A stretch of DNA of 38,821 nucleotides. Origin: JAAYJK01 sp964531295 (GTDB lineage: Bacteria > Bacillota > Syntrophomonadia > Syntrophomonadales > Syntrophomonadaceae). This document shows, piece by piece, positions 32,563 through 38,821 of the stretch. A program made the translations under genes and the position numbers. Numbering within the stretch: position 1 is the first letter of the stretch; every line of letters begins with the position of its first letter. The notes below the pieces were generated by a model. It saw only the letters and a list, made by a program, of their open reading frames with translations, searched no databases and was not told the origin of the DNA. The stretch is taken from positions 1 through 38,821 of the forward strand of contig CAZHHJ010000007.1 in the NCBI GenBank assembly GCA_964531295.1. The letters are read 5' to 3'.

Positions 32563-32721
32563 CTAACACATCCCTTGCTAAGTTTAATTCTTGAAGGGTA
32601 CTTCTAATTCTTAAATCTTGGCTTTGGATTAACAAAAAGGCTTTATTTAATTATTTACGCTTATATTAGAAATTATTCGGCAAACTGGTAATCCCCTCGA
32701 AAGTGGTACTTGTCAGCGTTA

Positions 32722-33444
32722 TTATTCAATTTTCTTGATTTCACGCTGCAGTCGCTTTAAGATACGCTTTTCTAGACGCGATATATAAGATTGGGAAATA
32801 CCTAAAATATCAGCGACTTCTTTTTGCGTCTTCTCATTGCCGCCCAACAAGCCAAAACGGAGTTGTATGATGGTCTTTTCCCGGTTGCTCAATTTGTGCA
32901 TTGCCTGCCATAAGAGGCTTTTTTCTACTTCTCCTTCAATTTTCTTAGAAATCATATCGCTCTCAGTCCCTAAAACATCTGAAAGCAGTAGTTCATTCCC
33001 ATCCCAATCTACATTCAGGGGTTCATCTAGGGAGATGTCACCCCGGTTTTTTAAATTCCTGCGCAGATACATTAAAATCTCATTCTCTATACAGCGGGAC
33101 GCATAGGTGGCTAGTTTTATGTTTTTACTGGGCTGGAAAGTATTGACTGCCTTGATTAAACCAATCGTCCCTATGGAAACCAGATCTTCTATGTTTATCC
33201 CGGTATTTTCAAATTTCTTGGCTATATAAACTACTAATCTCAGGTTATGCTCTATAAGGGTTGATTTAACCGTCATTTCACCCTGTCCCAACTTGAATAT
33301 CAAGTCCATTTCCTGGCGTTCGCCCAGGGGAGGTGGCAGTACTTCTGTAGAACCAATATAGTGTATAGTCTTGCTTAACTTGAGTGAAACAATCATTTTT
33401 ATCATGCGAAGTCTGAACTTACTGATATCTGCTGCCCATTTCAT
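32722..33444 (-). CDS. sigE: Sporulation sigma factor SigE, pro-protein
   Basis: Early mother-cell sigma factor made as an inactive precursor. The 240 residues carry a basic, amphipathic pro-sequence (MKWAADISKFRLRMIKMIVS) before HYIGSTEVLPPPL, the region of cleavage by SpoIIGA. Region 2 has NLRLVVYIAKKFENTGINIE and LIKAVNTFQPSKNIKLATYA, and region 4 has KTQKEVADILGISQSYISRL. The ATG follows AGGAGG by 8 nt. It lies 12 nt downstream of spoIIGA, its protease, in the same operon. Confidence 0.96.
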   Translation of the reverse strand: MKWAADISKFRLRMIKMIVSLKLSKTIHYIGSTEVLPPPLGERQEMDLIFKLGQGEMTVKSTLIEHNLRLVVYIAKKFENTGINIEDLVSIGTIGLIKAVNTFQPSKNIKLATYASRCIENEILMYLRRNLKNRGDISLDEPLNVDWDGNELLLSDVLGTESDMISKKIEGEVEKSLLWQAMHKLSNREKTIIQLRFGLLGGNEKTQKEVADILGISQSYISRLEKRILKRLQREIKKIE

Positions 33445-33456
33445 AATTTTATCCTC

Positions 33457-34338
33457 CTATCCACCTTCAACTATTTCCGCCGGTACCAACATCTGATATT
33501 TGTTATGGGAACTCAATTTTCCCTTATAAATACCAATAACCATATTTTTATACAGGGGATGATCTTTACCCAGATCCACCTTTACTTCATCGGCTCTTAT
33601 ACCAACCAGCATGCCATTGCTTTTGCCAATGGAGGTAAAAGGTATCAGCCGCAAACGCCTGGACCAGCTGGAGAGTATTAATTCATCCAGCATCCTGCCT
33701 TCATCCTGATTGTTTTCCATCGCTTCCCGAACATCTCCCGGCAGGCAATCCTTTAGGAAATCATACTCGGCTACTATTACCGGTTTACTAGTCAGCGGGT
33801 CCTTCAGGCTATTGCCGGTATCCAGAAACCCTTTCCCGGCACAGGTTTTCTGGTCAAATTTCATTTCCACTTTGAATCTGAGCAAGTTTGGCATGAACCT
33901 GGTAGTGAGCAATCTTCCTCCAAAGATCCCTATCAATAACACGCATATAACTCCCCCAGCTAACCACCAATAGGCGGTATTGAAATTGAGCAGATCGGCT
34001 TTTACCATAAATGAAAATGCTATTGAAGCACCGGCGGCAGTGAAGTTGATAGCGTAAAATAGAATGAAGGCTCTTTTAAATACATCCCAATTTTCGATAG
34101 GTAGGGCCACCATAACCATCAGGCAAGAAAATATGACTTTGGCGGGAAAACTATAAAAGAAATGAAACTGTGGAAACAGGTATCCTACCGCATATAGTCC
34201 TCCCAGAAAAGCAGCAATCCCTATCCTGCTTATTATAGGAGTTATCCTGGCCAGTCGGGCTGTTGCCCACAGAATCAGAAAGTCCATTAAGAAATTCACC
34301 AGCAGCGTTATATCGGCATAAACCTCAGGCCTATCCAT
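33457..34338 (-). CDS. spoIIGA: Sigma-E factor-processing peptidase SpoIIGA
   Basis: Membrane-bound aspartic protease that removes the pro-sequence of sigma-E after a forespore signal. I chose the ATG at 34338 (293 residues, MDRPEVYADI); GGTGAT precedes it, whereas the TTG upstream has none. About five hydrophobic segments fill residues 5-150. The C-terminal half holds FLDTGNSLKDPLTSKPVIV with the catalytic Asp near residue 173 (DTGN), then VGIRADEVKVD. It is separated from ftsZ by a terminator and has its own promoter. Confidence 0.94.
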   Translation of the reverse strand: MDRPEVYADITLLVNFLMDFLILWATARLARITPIISRIGIAAFLGGLYAVGYLFPQFHFFYSFPAKVIFSCLMVMVALPIENWDVFKRAFILFYAINFTAAGASIAFSFMVKADLLNFNTAYWWLAGGVICVLLIGIFGGRLLTTRFMPNLLRFKVEMKFDQKTCAGKGFLDTGNSLKDPLTSKPVIVAEYDFLKDCLPGDVREAMENNQDEGRMLDELILSSWSRRLRLIPFTSIGKSNGMLVGIRADEVKVDLGKDHPLYKNMVIGIYKGKLSSHNKYQMLVPAEIVEGG

Positions 34339-34454
34339 TAAATCACCATCTATCAATCAATTATTTGTACCCGGCTGCTGTATTTATGCCGCATTCATGC
34401 CAAACTCACACCACTAAATAACTATTCCAGTCATCTGGCTTAGATGTATTCCAA

Positions 34455-34463
34455 ATTATACCA
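34455..34463 (-). promoter_or_regulatory. Extended -10 of the spoIIGA-sigE promoter
   Basis: The minus strand reads TGGTATAAT, a perfect extended -10, about 117 nt before the spoIIGA ATG. No good -35 lies 16-18 nt upstream, which fits the known Spo0A-activated spoIIG promoter of Bacillus. Inverted repeats with GGGATC arms (34493-34507; TATGGGAT/ATCCCATA at 34490-34522) lie 30-60 nt upstream. I do not see a clear TGTCGAA-type Spo0A box. The region 34339-34528 is otherwise empty. Confidence 0.6.
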
Positions 34464-34528
34464 GAGGGTTATACCATTTTCTGTATATTTATGGGATCAC
34501 AGATCCCTCATAATATCCCATAAAATAT

Positions 34529-34558
34529 AAAAAACCGGGAATCCCAAGGATCCCGGTT
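34529..34558 (-). terminator. Intrinsic terminator of ftsZ
   Basis: AACCGGGA and TCCCGGTT pair (8 bp). TCC/GGA adds three pairs beyond one bulged base, with a CAA loop. A run of six T and TATATTTT follow on the minus strand. It is 68 nt after the ftsZ stop and separates division from sporulation genes. Confidence 0.88.
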
Positions 34559-34626
34559 CAGCATTAAAAGCTCAAACAATTATTCGCCCAATTTAATTAC
34601 TAATATTCACATCAGCAAATCTAGTT

Positions 34627-35694
34627 TTACTTGTTTCGTCTTAAGAAAGGAGGAATTTCTAGATCACCTGTATCCAGGAAACTTTTAGGTGGCTCCATGC
34701 CTCTATTCTTAGCAGTTTCACCGACTATAGATGGCTTCGCGGTATTAAACCCGGTTGCTATTACTGTGACCCGCACCTCATCATCCAAGGCTTCATCAAT
34801 ATTGGCGCCAAATATTATATTGGCTTCCATGTCAGCCGCTTGATGAATAATTTCTGCTGCTTCATTTATCTCAAACAAGGTGAGGTCACTGCCGCCACTG
34901 ATATTAAACAATACCCCCTTGGCACCTTCTATAGATGTTTCCAGCAGGGGACTTGAAATTGACAATCGGGCAGCTTCTGCGGCCCGGTTTTCTCCCTTGG
35001 CCTGCCCTATTCCCATTAACGCAGAACCAGTATTCTGCATCACCGTTTGCACATCGGCAAAATCACAATTTATAACCCCGGGCACAGCGATCAAATCTGA
35101 TATTCCCTGTACACCCTGCCGCAGTATGTCGTCGGCTATCTTAAAGGCATCATTAAACCCGGTGTTTTTATCCACTACCTGTAAGAGACGGTCATTGGGG
35201 ATGGTTATCAGGCTGTCCACTTCTGCCCGCAACGAACTGATCCCATTTTCAGCTTGGCTGTTTCTTTTTCGCCCTTCAAAAGTAAATGGTTTGGTTACTA
35301 CTCCCACGGTCAATGCGCCGATTTGTCTGGCAATCCGGGCCACGATAGGGGCTCCTCCAGTCCCAGTACCGCCTCCCATGCCGGCCGTAACAAAAACCAT
35401 ATCGGCACCCATCAAAGCTGCTTTTATTTCATCGGAATTTTCCTCCGCAGCTTTCATGCCGATTTCCGGATCTGCCCCCGCACCTAAACCTTTGGTCAGC
35501 TTGCTGCCCACCTGTATTTTATTTTCCGCCCGGGAAAGATACAGTGCTTGTGCATCAGTGTTAACGGCAATGAATTCGACACCTTTCAGTCCCGCTTCTA
35601 TCATGCGGTTAATGGCATTGTTGCCGCCTCCCCCAATACCGATAACCTTGATGTTGGCAAATTGTTGCATATCTACATCAAAATCTAATGGCAT
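34627..35694 (-). CDS. ftsZ: Cell division GTPase FtsZ
   Basis: Tubulin homologue that polymerises into the Z-ring. The 355 residues have KVIGIGGGGNNAINRMIEAG, the GTP-binding GGGTGTG at 107-113 and the T7 loop N209-x-D211-x-x-D214 (NCDFADV) that completes the catalytic site. The C-terminal linker is short and ends in the conserved FtsA-binding peptide DLEIPPFLRRNK. GAGGAGG precedes the ATG. It lies 18 nt behind ftsA and ahead of a terminator. Confidence 0.98.
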   Translation of the reverse strand: MPLDFDVDMQQFANIKVIGIGGGGNNAINRMIEAGLKGVEFIAVNTDAQALYLSRAENKIQVGSKLTKGLGAGADPEIGMKAAEENSDEIKAALMGADMVFVTAGMGGGTGTGGAPIVARIARQIGALTVGVVTKPFTFEGRKRNSQAENGISSLRAEVDSLITIPNDRLLQVVDKNTGFNDAFKIADDILRQGVQGISDLIAVPGVINCDFADVQTVMQNTGSALMGIGQAKGENRAAEAARLSISSPLLETSIEGAKGVLFNISGGSDLTLFEINEAAEIIHQAADMEANIIFGANIDEALDDEVRVTVIATGFNTAKPSIVGETAKNRGMEPPKSFLDTGDLEIPPFLRRNK

Positions 35695-35712
35695 TTACTA
35701 ACCTCCTCTAAT

Positions 35713-36939
35713 TTATCCAAAAAATTCTCTTAACCAGTAATTAATCTTATTCAATAGACCGGGAACTCCATGTTTGTTCTCATAAGTAATATCGATATTT
35801 TTACCAGAATAAATTAGTCCTCCGATAACCGTAGCATAATCAGGGCGGCTAATATCTGATTGAACACCCCTTAAGTTTTCGGGTATGCCAGACCTCACCG
35901 TAATATTCATATAGTCTTCCATTATTTCTTCGATCCCGGTCAGATGAGCTCCCCCTCCGGTTAGCACGATCCCCCCTGGGATTTTTTCCAAACAATTAAA
36001 CTGTTTCAATTCGCTATATATCATTTCAATCATTTCCAATACCCGGGCATAGATAATGTCGGCTATCACCTGTTGAGATACCTGCCTGACCTCTTTTCCA
36101 TGCAGGTTATTAACCGTAACAATCACATCATCACTAGCCTGGCCTGGACCGGCTACTCCATCACTCTCTTTTATTTTGGCCGCGTCTTCCAAGGAAGTCT
36201 TTAAAACGATAGCTAGGTCTCTGGTAATGTAATCCCCTCCGATAGGAAGCACTCCCGCACATAAGAGATTGCCGCCCTCGAAATAACTTATATCCGTAGT
36301 CCCTCCCCCAATATCAATCAGGACTACCCCCATTTCTCGTTCCGCTGGCAGCAAAACTGATTCAGACGCCAGAATGGGATTATACACTAACTGGTTTACC
36401 TGCAGATCAATCCTGCCGGTACTTCTTTGCAGATTCTGTGCCGCAGCAGTGGCCGCGATAACAATGGTTACTTCAGCTTCCAGCCGGCTACCTACCATAC
36501 CAATAGGATCCTTTACCCCGTCATATCCATCAATAATATATTGTCTCTCAATAGTCTGTACTACACATCGGTCCAGGGGAAGGGCTACATTTCGTGCGGA
36601 TTGCAGTACCCGGGCTTTATCTTCTAAGGTTATTTCATAATTGGAATTACCTACTGCTACCACCGCCCGGTTGTTTATAGTACTGATGCTGCTGCCGGAA
36701 TAACCTAGCAGAGCACTGCTTATCTCTACTCCACACATCCGCTCCAGTTTATGCAGACATTCATCTATGGATCTGGCTGCACTTTCTATATCAATAATAT
36801 TACCCTTTCTTAAACCGTTACTATCTACCGTTGTTATCCCCAATATATGAATATCCTCACCGTAGTTAACCTCTCCCATGGCAGCTTTGATCTTACTACT
36901 GCCAATATCCAGGCTAACAACTATATTTCGCTTCTTGAT
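35713..36939 (-). CDS. ftsA: Cell division protein FtsA with unusual start codon
   Basis: Actin-like protein that tethers FtsZ to the membrane. The first ATG in frame (36879) would remove the phosphate-binding strand, but reading upstream gives IKKRNIVVSLDIGSSKIKAA, exactly the expected FtsA opening. The frame stays open to a TAA at 36973-36975, and no ATG, GTG or TTG occurs there. An ATC at 36939 lies 9 nt after AAGGGG and is my start (408 residues). A one-base indel is the alternative, because a TTG lies out of frame at 36944. Later motifs such as GVVLIDIGGGTTDISYFEGG, GIVLTGGGAHLTGI and the C-terminal amphipathic helix are normal. Confidence 0.85.
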   Translation of the reverse strand: MKKRNIVVSLDIGSSKIKAAMGEVNYGEDIHILGITTVDSNGLRKGNIIDIESAARSIDECLHKLERMCGVEISSALLGYSGSSISTINNRAVVAVGNSNYEITLEDKARVLQSARNVALPLDRCVVQTIERQYIIDGYDGVKDPIGMVGSRLEAEVTIVIAATAAAQNLQRSTGRIDLQVNQLVYNPILASESVLLPAEREMGVVLIDIGGGTTDISYFEGGNLLCAGVLPIGGDYITRDLAIVLKTSLEDAAKIKESDGVAGPGQASDDVIVTVNNLHGKEVRQVSQQVIADIIYARVLEMIEMIYSELKQFNCLEKIPGGIVLTGGGAHLTGIEEIMEDYMNITVRSGIPENLRGVQSDISRPDYATVIGGLIYSGKNIDITYENKHGVPGLLNKINYWLREFFG

Positions 36940-37021
36940 AACAACGCACCCCTTATGAATACTTATATACTTTTAAATACCACAAATACCTGGCTATTCC
37001 TTTAATTAAACAAAATTTTAT

Positions 37022-37357
37022 TTAGTGTTTTTTTAATAGATATCGACGAATTGTACCTAAATTATTGAATAAGCGTACACCGAATACTATTACCGCGGCC
37101 AAGTAAAGCTCAACCCCTAGGCGGTCGCCCATGTAAGCTAAGCCTGCAGCCAGCAGCATGTTTACAAAGAAACCACTGATAAAGATAATATTATCAAAGC
37201 TATCTTCCATATAGGCCCGGATACCACCGAATACAGAGTCCAGGGCTGCCAGGACTGCTATCGACATATACTTGGTATATATCAGGGGCAGCATTACTGG
37301 TATTTGAATGCCTATGGCCAGTCCCAGTAATAAACAAAATATCACCAATATCCACAT
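37022..37357 (-). CDS. sbp: Small basic protein Sbp (DUF1290)
   Basis: A 111-residue integral membrane protein found between ylxW-type genes and ftsA in Firmicutes; its function is unknown. The ATG at 37357 (MWILVIFCLLLG) has GGAG 8 nt upstream. The longer frame to 37399 overlaps the preceding gene. Three to four membrane helices and the family core YMSIAVLAALDSVFGGIRAY are visible, ending in a basic tail (RRYLLKKH). It follows the DUF881 gene with a 4-nt gap, so it is co-transcribed with the division genes. Confidence 0.93.
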   Translation of the reverse strand: MWILVIFCLLLGLAIGIQIPVMLPLIYTKYMSIAVLAALDSVFGGIRAYMEDSFDNIIFISGFFVNMLLAAGLAYMGDRLGVELYLAAVIVFGVRLFNNLGTIRRYLLKKH

Positions 37358-37361
37358 AAGT

Positions 37362-38081
37362 CTACTCCGCCTTTTCTTTGTACTGAGATGGAACTGCATA
37401 TGTTATCTTCATGGGTCCGCTATAAGCCGGCAGTTTAATGTTCTGCGACTTTTGTACGCTAGCCTGCAGGCCTAAAAATTTCAGAGTAGTCAGGTAGCCT
37501 CCATTCAGTAGCAGTCCGCTCTGCAGCATATCCGGATCTCCAATGGCCTCGATAAGAAAAGGAGGGCCAATTTTGGTCCAGTTAACCAGTATTAATGTGC
37601 CTGCACAGCGAATCTCTGACATGGCAGTAAGGCGTTCACCATTTATCGCTATAGCTTCAGCACCTGAAGCTTTTAATTCATTTATTATTGCCAATAAATC
37701 GGTATCATGCACAATAGAATAATTAGCATTATCCCCCGGCTGCAAATTCAGTTTACTATCATTCAGAGATACTGCTACCCCCGGCCCCTCGACCGGGATA
37801 GTACCAGCTGCCATTTGCATCTTCTGCAGTTCATCCTGCAAGTCTTTCATGGCCTTATCGGTCTCCCGCACATGTATCAATTTATCCCTTAATGATAATA
37901 CCTCTTCACCCAGAGCATCTCTTTGTTCAGTCACGGTATTCAGTTTTTGGGTTAACTCATTAATTCTCTCCGGTATCAGATCGGTTTGATAATTCTCGGT
38001 AGCCTTAAATTGGATGGCCAACAACACCCCCAAAACCAGGCAAACCAGAGCTATGGAAATTTGAGCACTCTTGTTTTTCAT
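37362..38081 (-). CDS. DUF881 (YlxW/YlxX-like) division-cluster protein
   Basis: A 239-residue protein with a short cytoplasmic tail, one membrane helix (ISIALVCLVLGVLLAI) and a coiled coil (about 40-90). The extracellular DUF881 domain (about 95-235) has GPGVAVSLND, HDTDLLAIINELKASGAEAI and NGERLTAMSEIRCAG. I chose the ATG at 38081 with AAAGGTGAT upstream. B. subtilis carries two such proteins, YlxW and YlxX, between divIB and sbp; here there is one. The molecular function is unknown. Confidence 0.9.
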   Translation of the reverse strand: MKNKSAQISIALVCLVLGVLLAIQFKATENYQTDLIPERINELTQKLNTVTEQRDALGEEVLSLRDKLIHVRETDKAMKDLQDELQKMQMAAGTIPVEGPGVAVSLNDSKLNLQPGDNANYSIVHDTDLLAIINELKASGAEAIAINGERLTAMSEIRCAGTLILVNWTKIGPPFLIEAIGDPDMLQSGLLLNGGYLTTLKFLGLQASVQKSQNIKLPAYSGPMKITYAVPSQYKEKAE

Positions 38082-38103
38082 AAAATCACCTTTATACATC
38101 TAT

Positions 38104-38821
38104 CTACTTTATTTTCAAAACCGGTTGGCCTGTAAACCTGAGGTCTATATATTCCAATATGCCCGTCCCATCTTCCTCCAGATCAATTTCCATGGGGAAA
38201 ACCTGGGCTATATAGGCTGCTTTTTCTTCCATCCGGTCCAGATTACCAAATTTAATTTCGCTTCCTTTTAAGGTATATATTGTTATTTCTCCGCTATGGG
38301 AATCATAATGGAACTCGGAAATACTCTGCCGCTCTTTTTCTGTAATTGCCTCATATACTTTTCTGATCATCTCAATTCCTTCAGACACGACTCCACGTCC
38401 GAGGTTTACCTGCTCCGGCCAATTGTCGGTAGTAATCAAGCAATAGTTGCCTGCTGGGAGATTAAGCATTTTATCCATGCAGATTCCTTCTGGATCCAGG
38501 GCCAGAAAAACATCTTCATATGGCATTACTGCCCACATTTCCCGTTCAACTATAGTTATTTTTATCTCCCGCGGCAGATGCCGGGTTACCTGCGCTGTTT
38601 TTATTATAGGATGAACTTCAATAGCACGCGCACACAATCGATTATCCAGTTTAAATATGTTAAGGCCCTTTTTGATTCCGGAGGTTTTCAGGACCTCGGT
38701 TTCCGAAACTCTATCAATTCCGCTTATAGTAATGGTATCAATATAAAAAAAAGAGCTGTACATAAAAGAAAAGATACAAATCAAGGAAATGAAAAACAAT
38801 ATAGAAATTTGAAAAAACCTG
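38104..38821 (-). CDS. ftsQ: Cell division protein FtsQ/DivIB, 5' end missing
   Basis: Bitopic divisome protein that bridges early and late components. The frame is open past the right window edge, so the N-terminal cytoplasmic tail is lost; a TTG at 38799 is probably internal. Visible parts are the membrane helix (ISLICIFSFMYSSF), the POTRA domain with FYIDTITISGIDRVSETEVL and HPIIKTAQVTRHLPREIKIT, then the beta-rich FtsQ domain ending GILEYIDLRFTGQPVLKIK. It is followed 22 nt later by the DUF881 gene. Confidence 0.92.
   Translation of the reverse strand, partial: RFFQISILFFISLICIFSFMYSSFFYIDTITISGIDRVSETEVLKTSGIKKGLNIFKLDNRLCARAIEVHPIIKTAQVTRHLPREIKITIVEREMWAVMPYEDVFLALDPEGICMDKMLNLPAGNYCLITTDNWPEQVNLGRGVVSEGIEMIRKVYEAITEKERQSISEFHYDSHSGEITIYTLKGSEIKFGNLDRMEEKAAYIAQVFPMEIDLEEDGTGILEYIDLRFTGQPVLKIK

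Noticed and set aside
32563..32721. Sigma-F or sigma-G promoter ahead of sigG
   Set aside because: The gap is AT-rich, but I could not find both a GCATA-like -35 and a CATNNTA-like -10 at proper distance.
34880..35701. 273-codon open frame antisense to ftsZ
   Set aside because: It lies wholly opposite ftsZ, has low-complexity Ser/Pro/Ile composition and shows no known domain; it is a shadow of the conserved gene's codon pattern.
1..38821. CRISPR arrays, tRNA, rRNA or insertion sequences
   Set aside because: No regularly spaced repeats, no tRNA-like cloverleaf sequence and no transposase were seen on either strand by eye.

Overview
The window reads as chromosome of a motile, spore-forming member of the Firmicutes, most likely class Clostridia. 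The basis is a B. subtilis-type fla/che operon, CodY, the SpoIIGA/sigma-E/sigma-G sporulation cluster and the small basic protein/DUF881 genes of the Gram-positive division cluster. Gene order and protein flavour recall Syntrophomonas-like Clostridia, but that is an impression, not a proven assignment. Almost every gene lies on the minus strand, so transcription runs from high to low coordinates.

Read in the direction of transcription, the window holds four parts. (1) 38821-34529, division genes: ftsQ/divIB (cut by the right edge), a DUF881 gene, sbp (DUF1290), ftsA and ftsZ, closed by an intrinsic terminator. (2) 34528-31562, sporulation: spoIIGA, sigE, sigG, then an unannotated 45-codon membrane-peptide gene and a long REP-like hairpin. 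(3) 31561-29600, an accessory junction: a stand-alone beta-type adenine DNA methyltransferase facing a two-gene mini-operon of tiny proteins, the only plus-strand genes I support here, with a shared hairpin between the convergent ends. (4) 29581-1: dprA-topA-trmFO-xerC-hslV-hslU-codY ending in a strong terminator, followed by the large flagellar operon flgB-flgC-fliE-fliF-fliG-fliH-fliI-fliJ-(MotE-like)-fliK-flgD-(TIGR02530)-flgE-flbD-fliL-fliM-fliY-cheY-fliO-fliP-fliQ-fliR-flhB-flhA-flhF, with flhF cut by the left edge.

The flagellar operon builds the machine roughly from inside out. It encodes rod and MS-ring, C-ring (FliG/FliM/FliY), export ATPase (FliH/I/J), hook with cap and length control (FlgD, FliK, FlgE), export gate (FliO/P/Q/R, FlhB, FlhA) and the placement GTPase FlhF, with CheY embedded among the switch genes. 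The smf-topA-gid-codV-clpQ-clpY-codY-flgB order is the same as in B. subtilis. The division and sporulation block also matches B. subtilis, but here the two blocks are separated only by the short accessory junction.

The most interesting points are as follows. ftsA has no ATG/GTG/TTG start upstream of its essential actin-fold N-terminus and appears to begin at ATC, or to carry a one-base error. The junction holds an orphan methyltransferase, a coupled pair of unknown small plus-strand genes and a small gene directly behind sigG. A 60-bp hairpin overlaps the candidate methyltransferase promoter. There is a 15-codon minigene ahead of flgE. No tRNA, rRNA, CRISPR array, transposase or prophage gene was seen.
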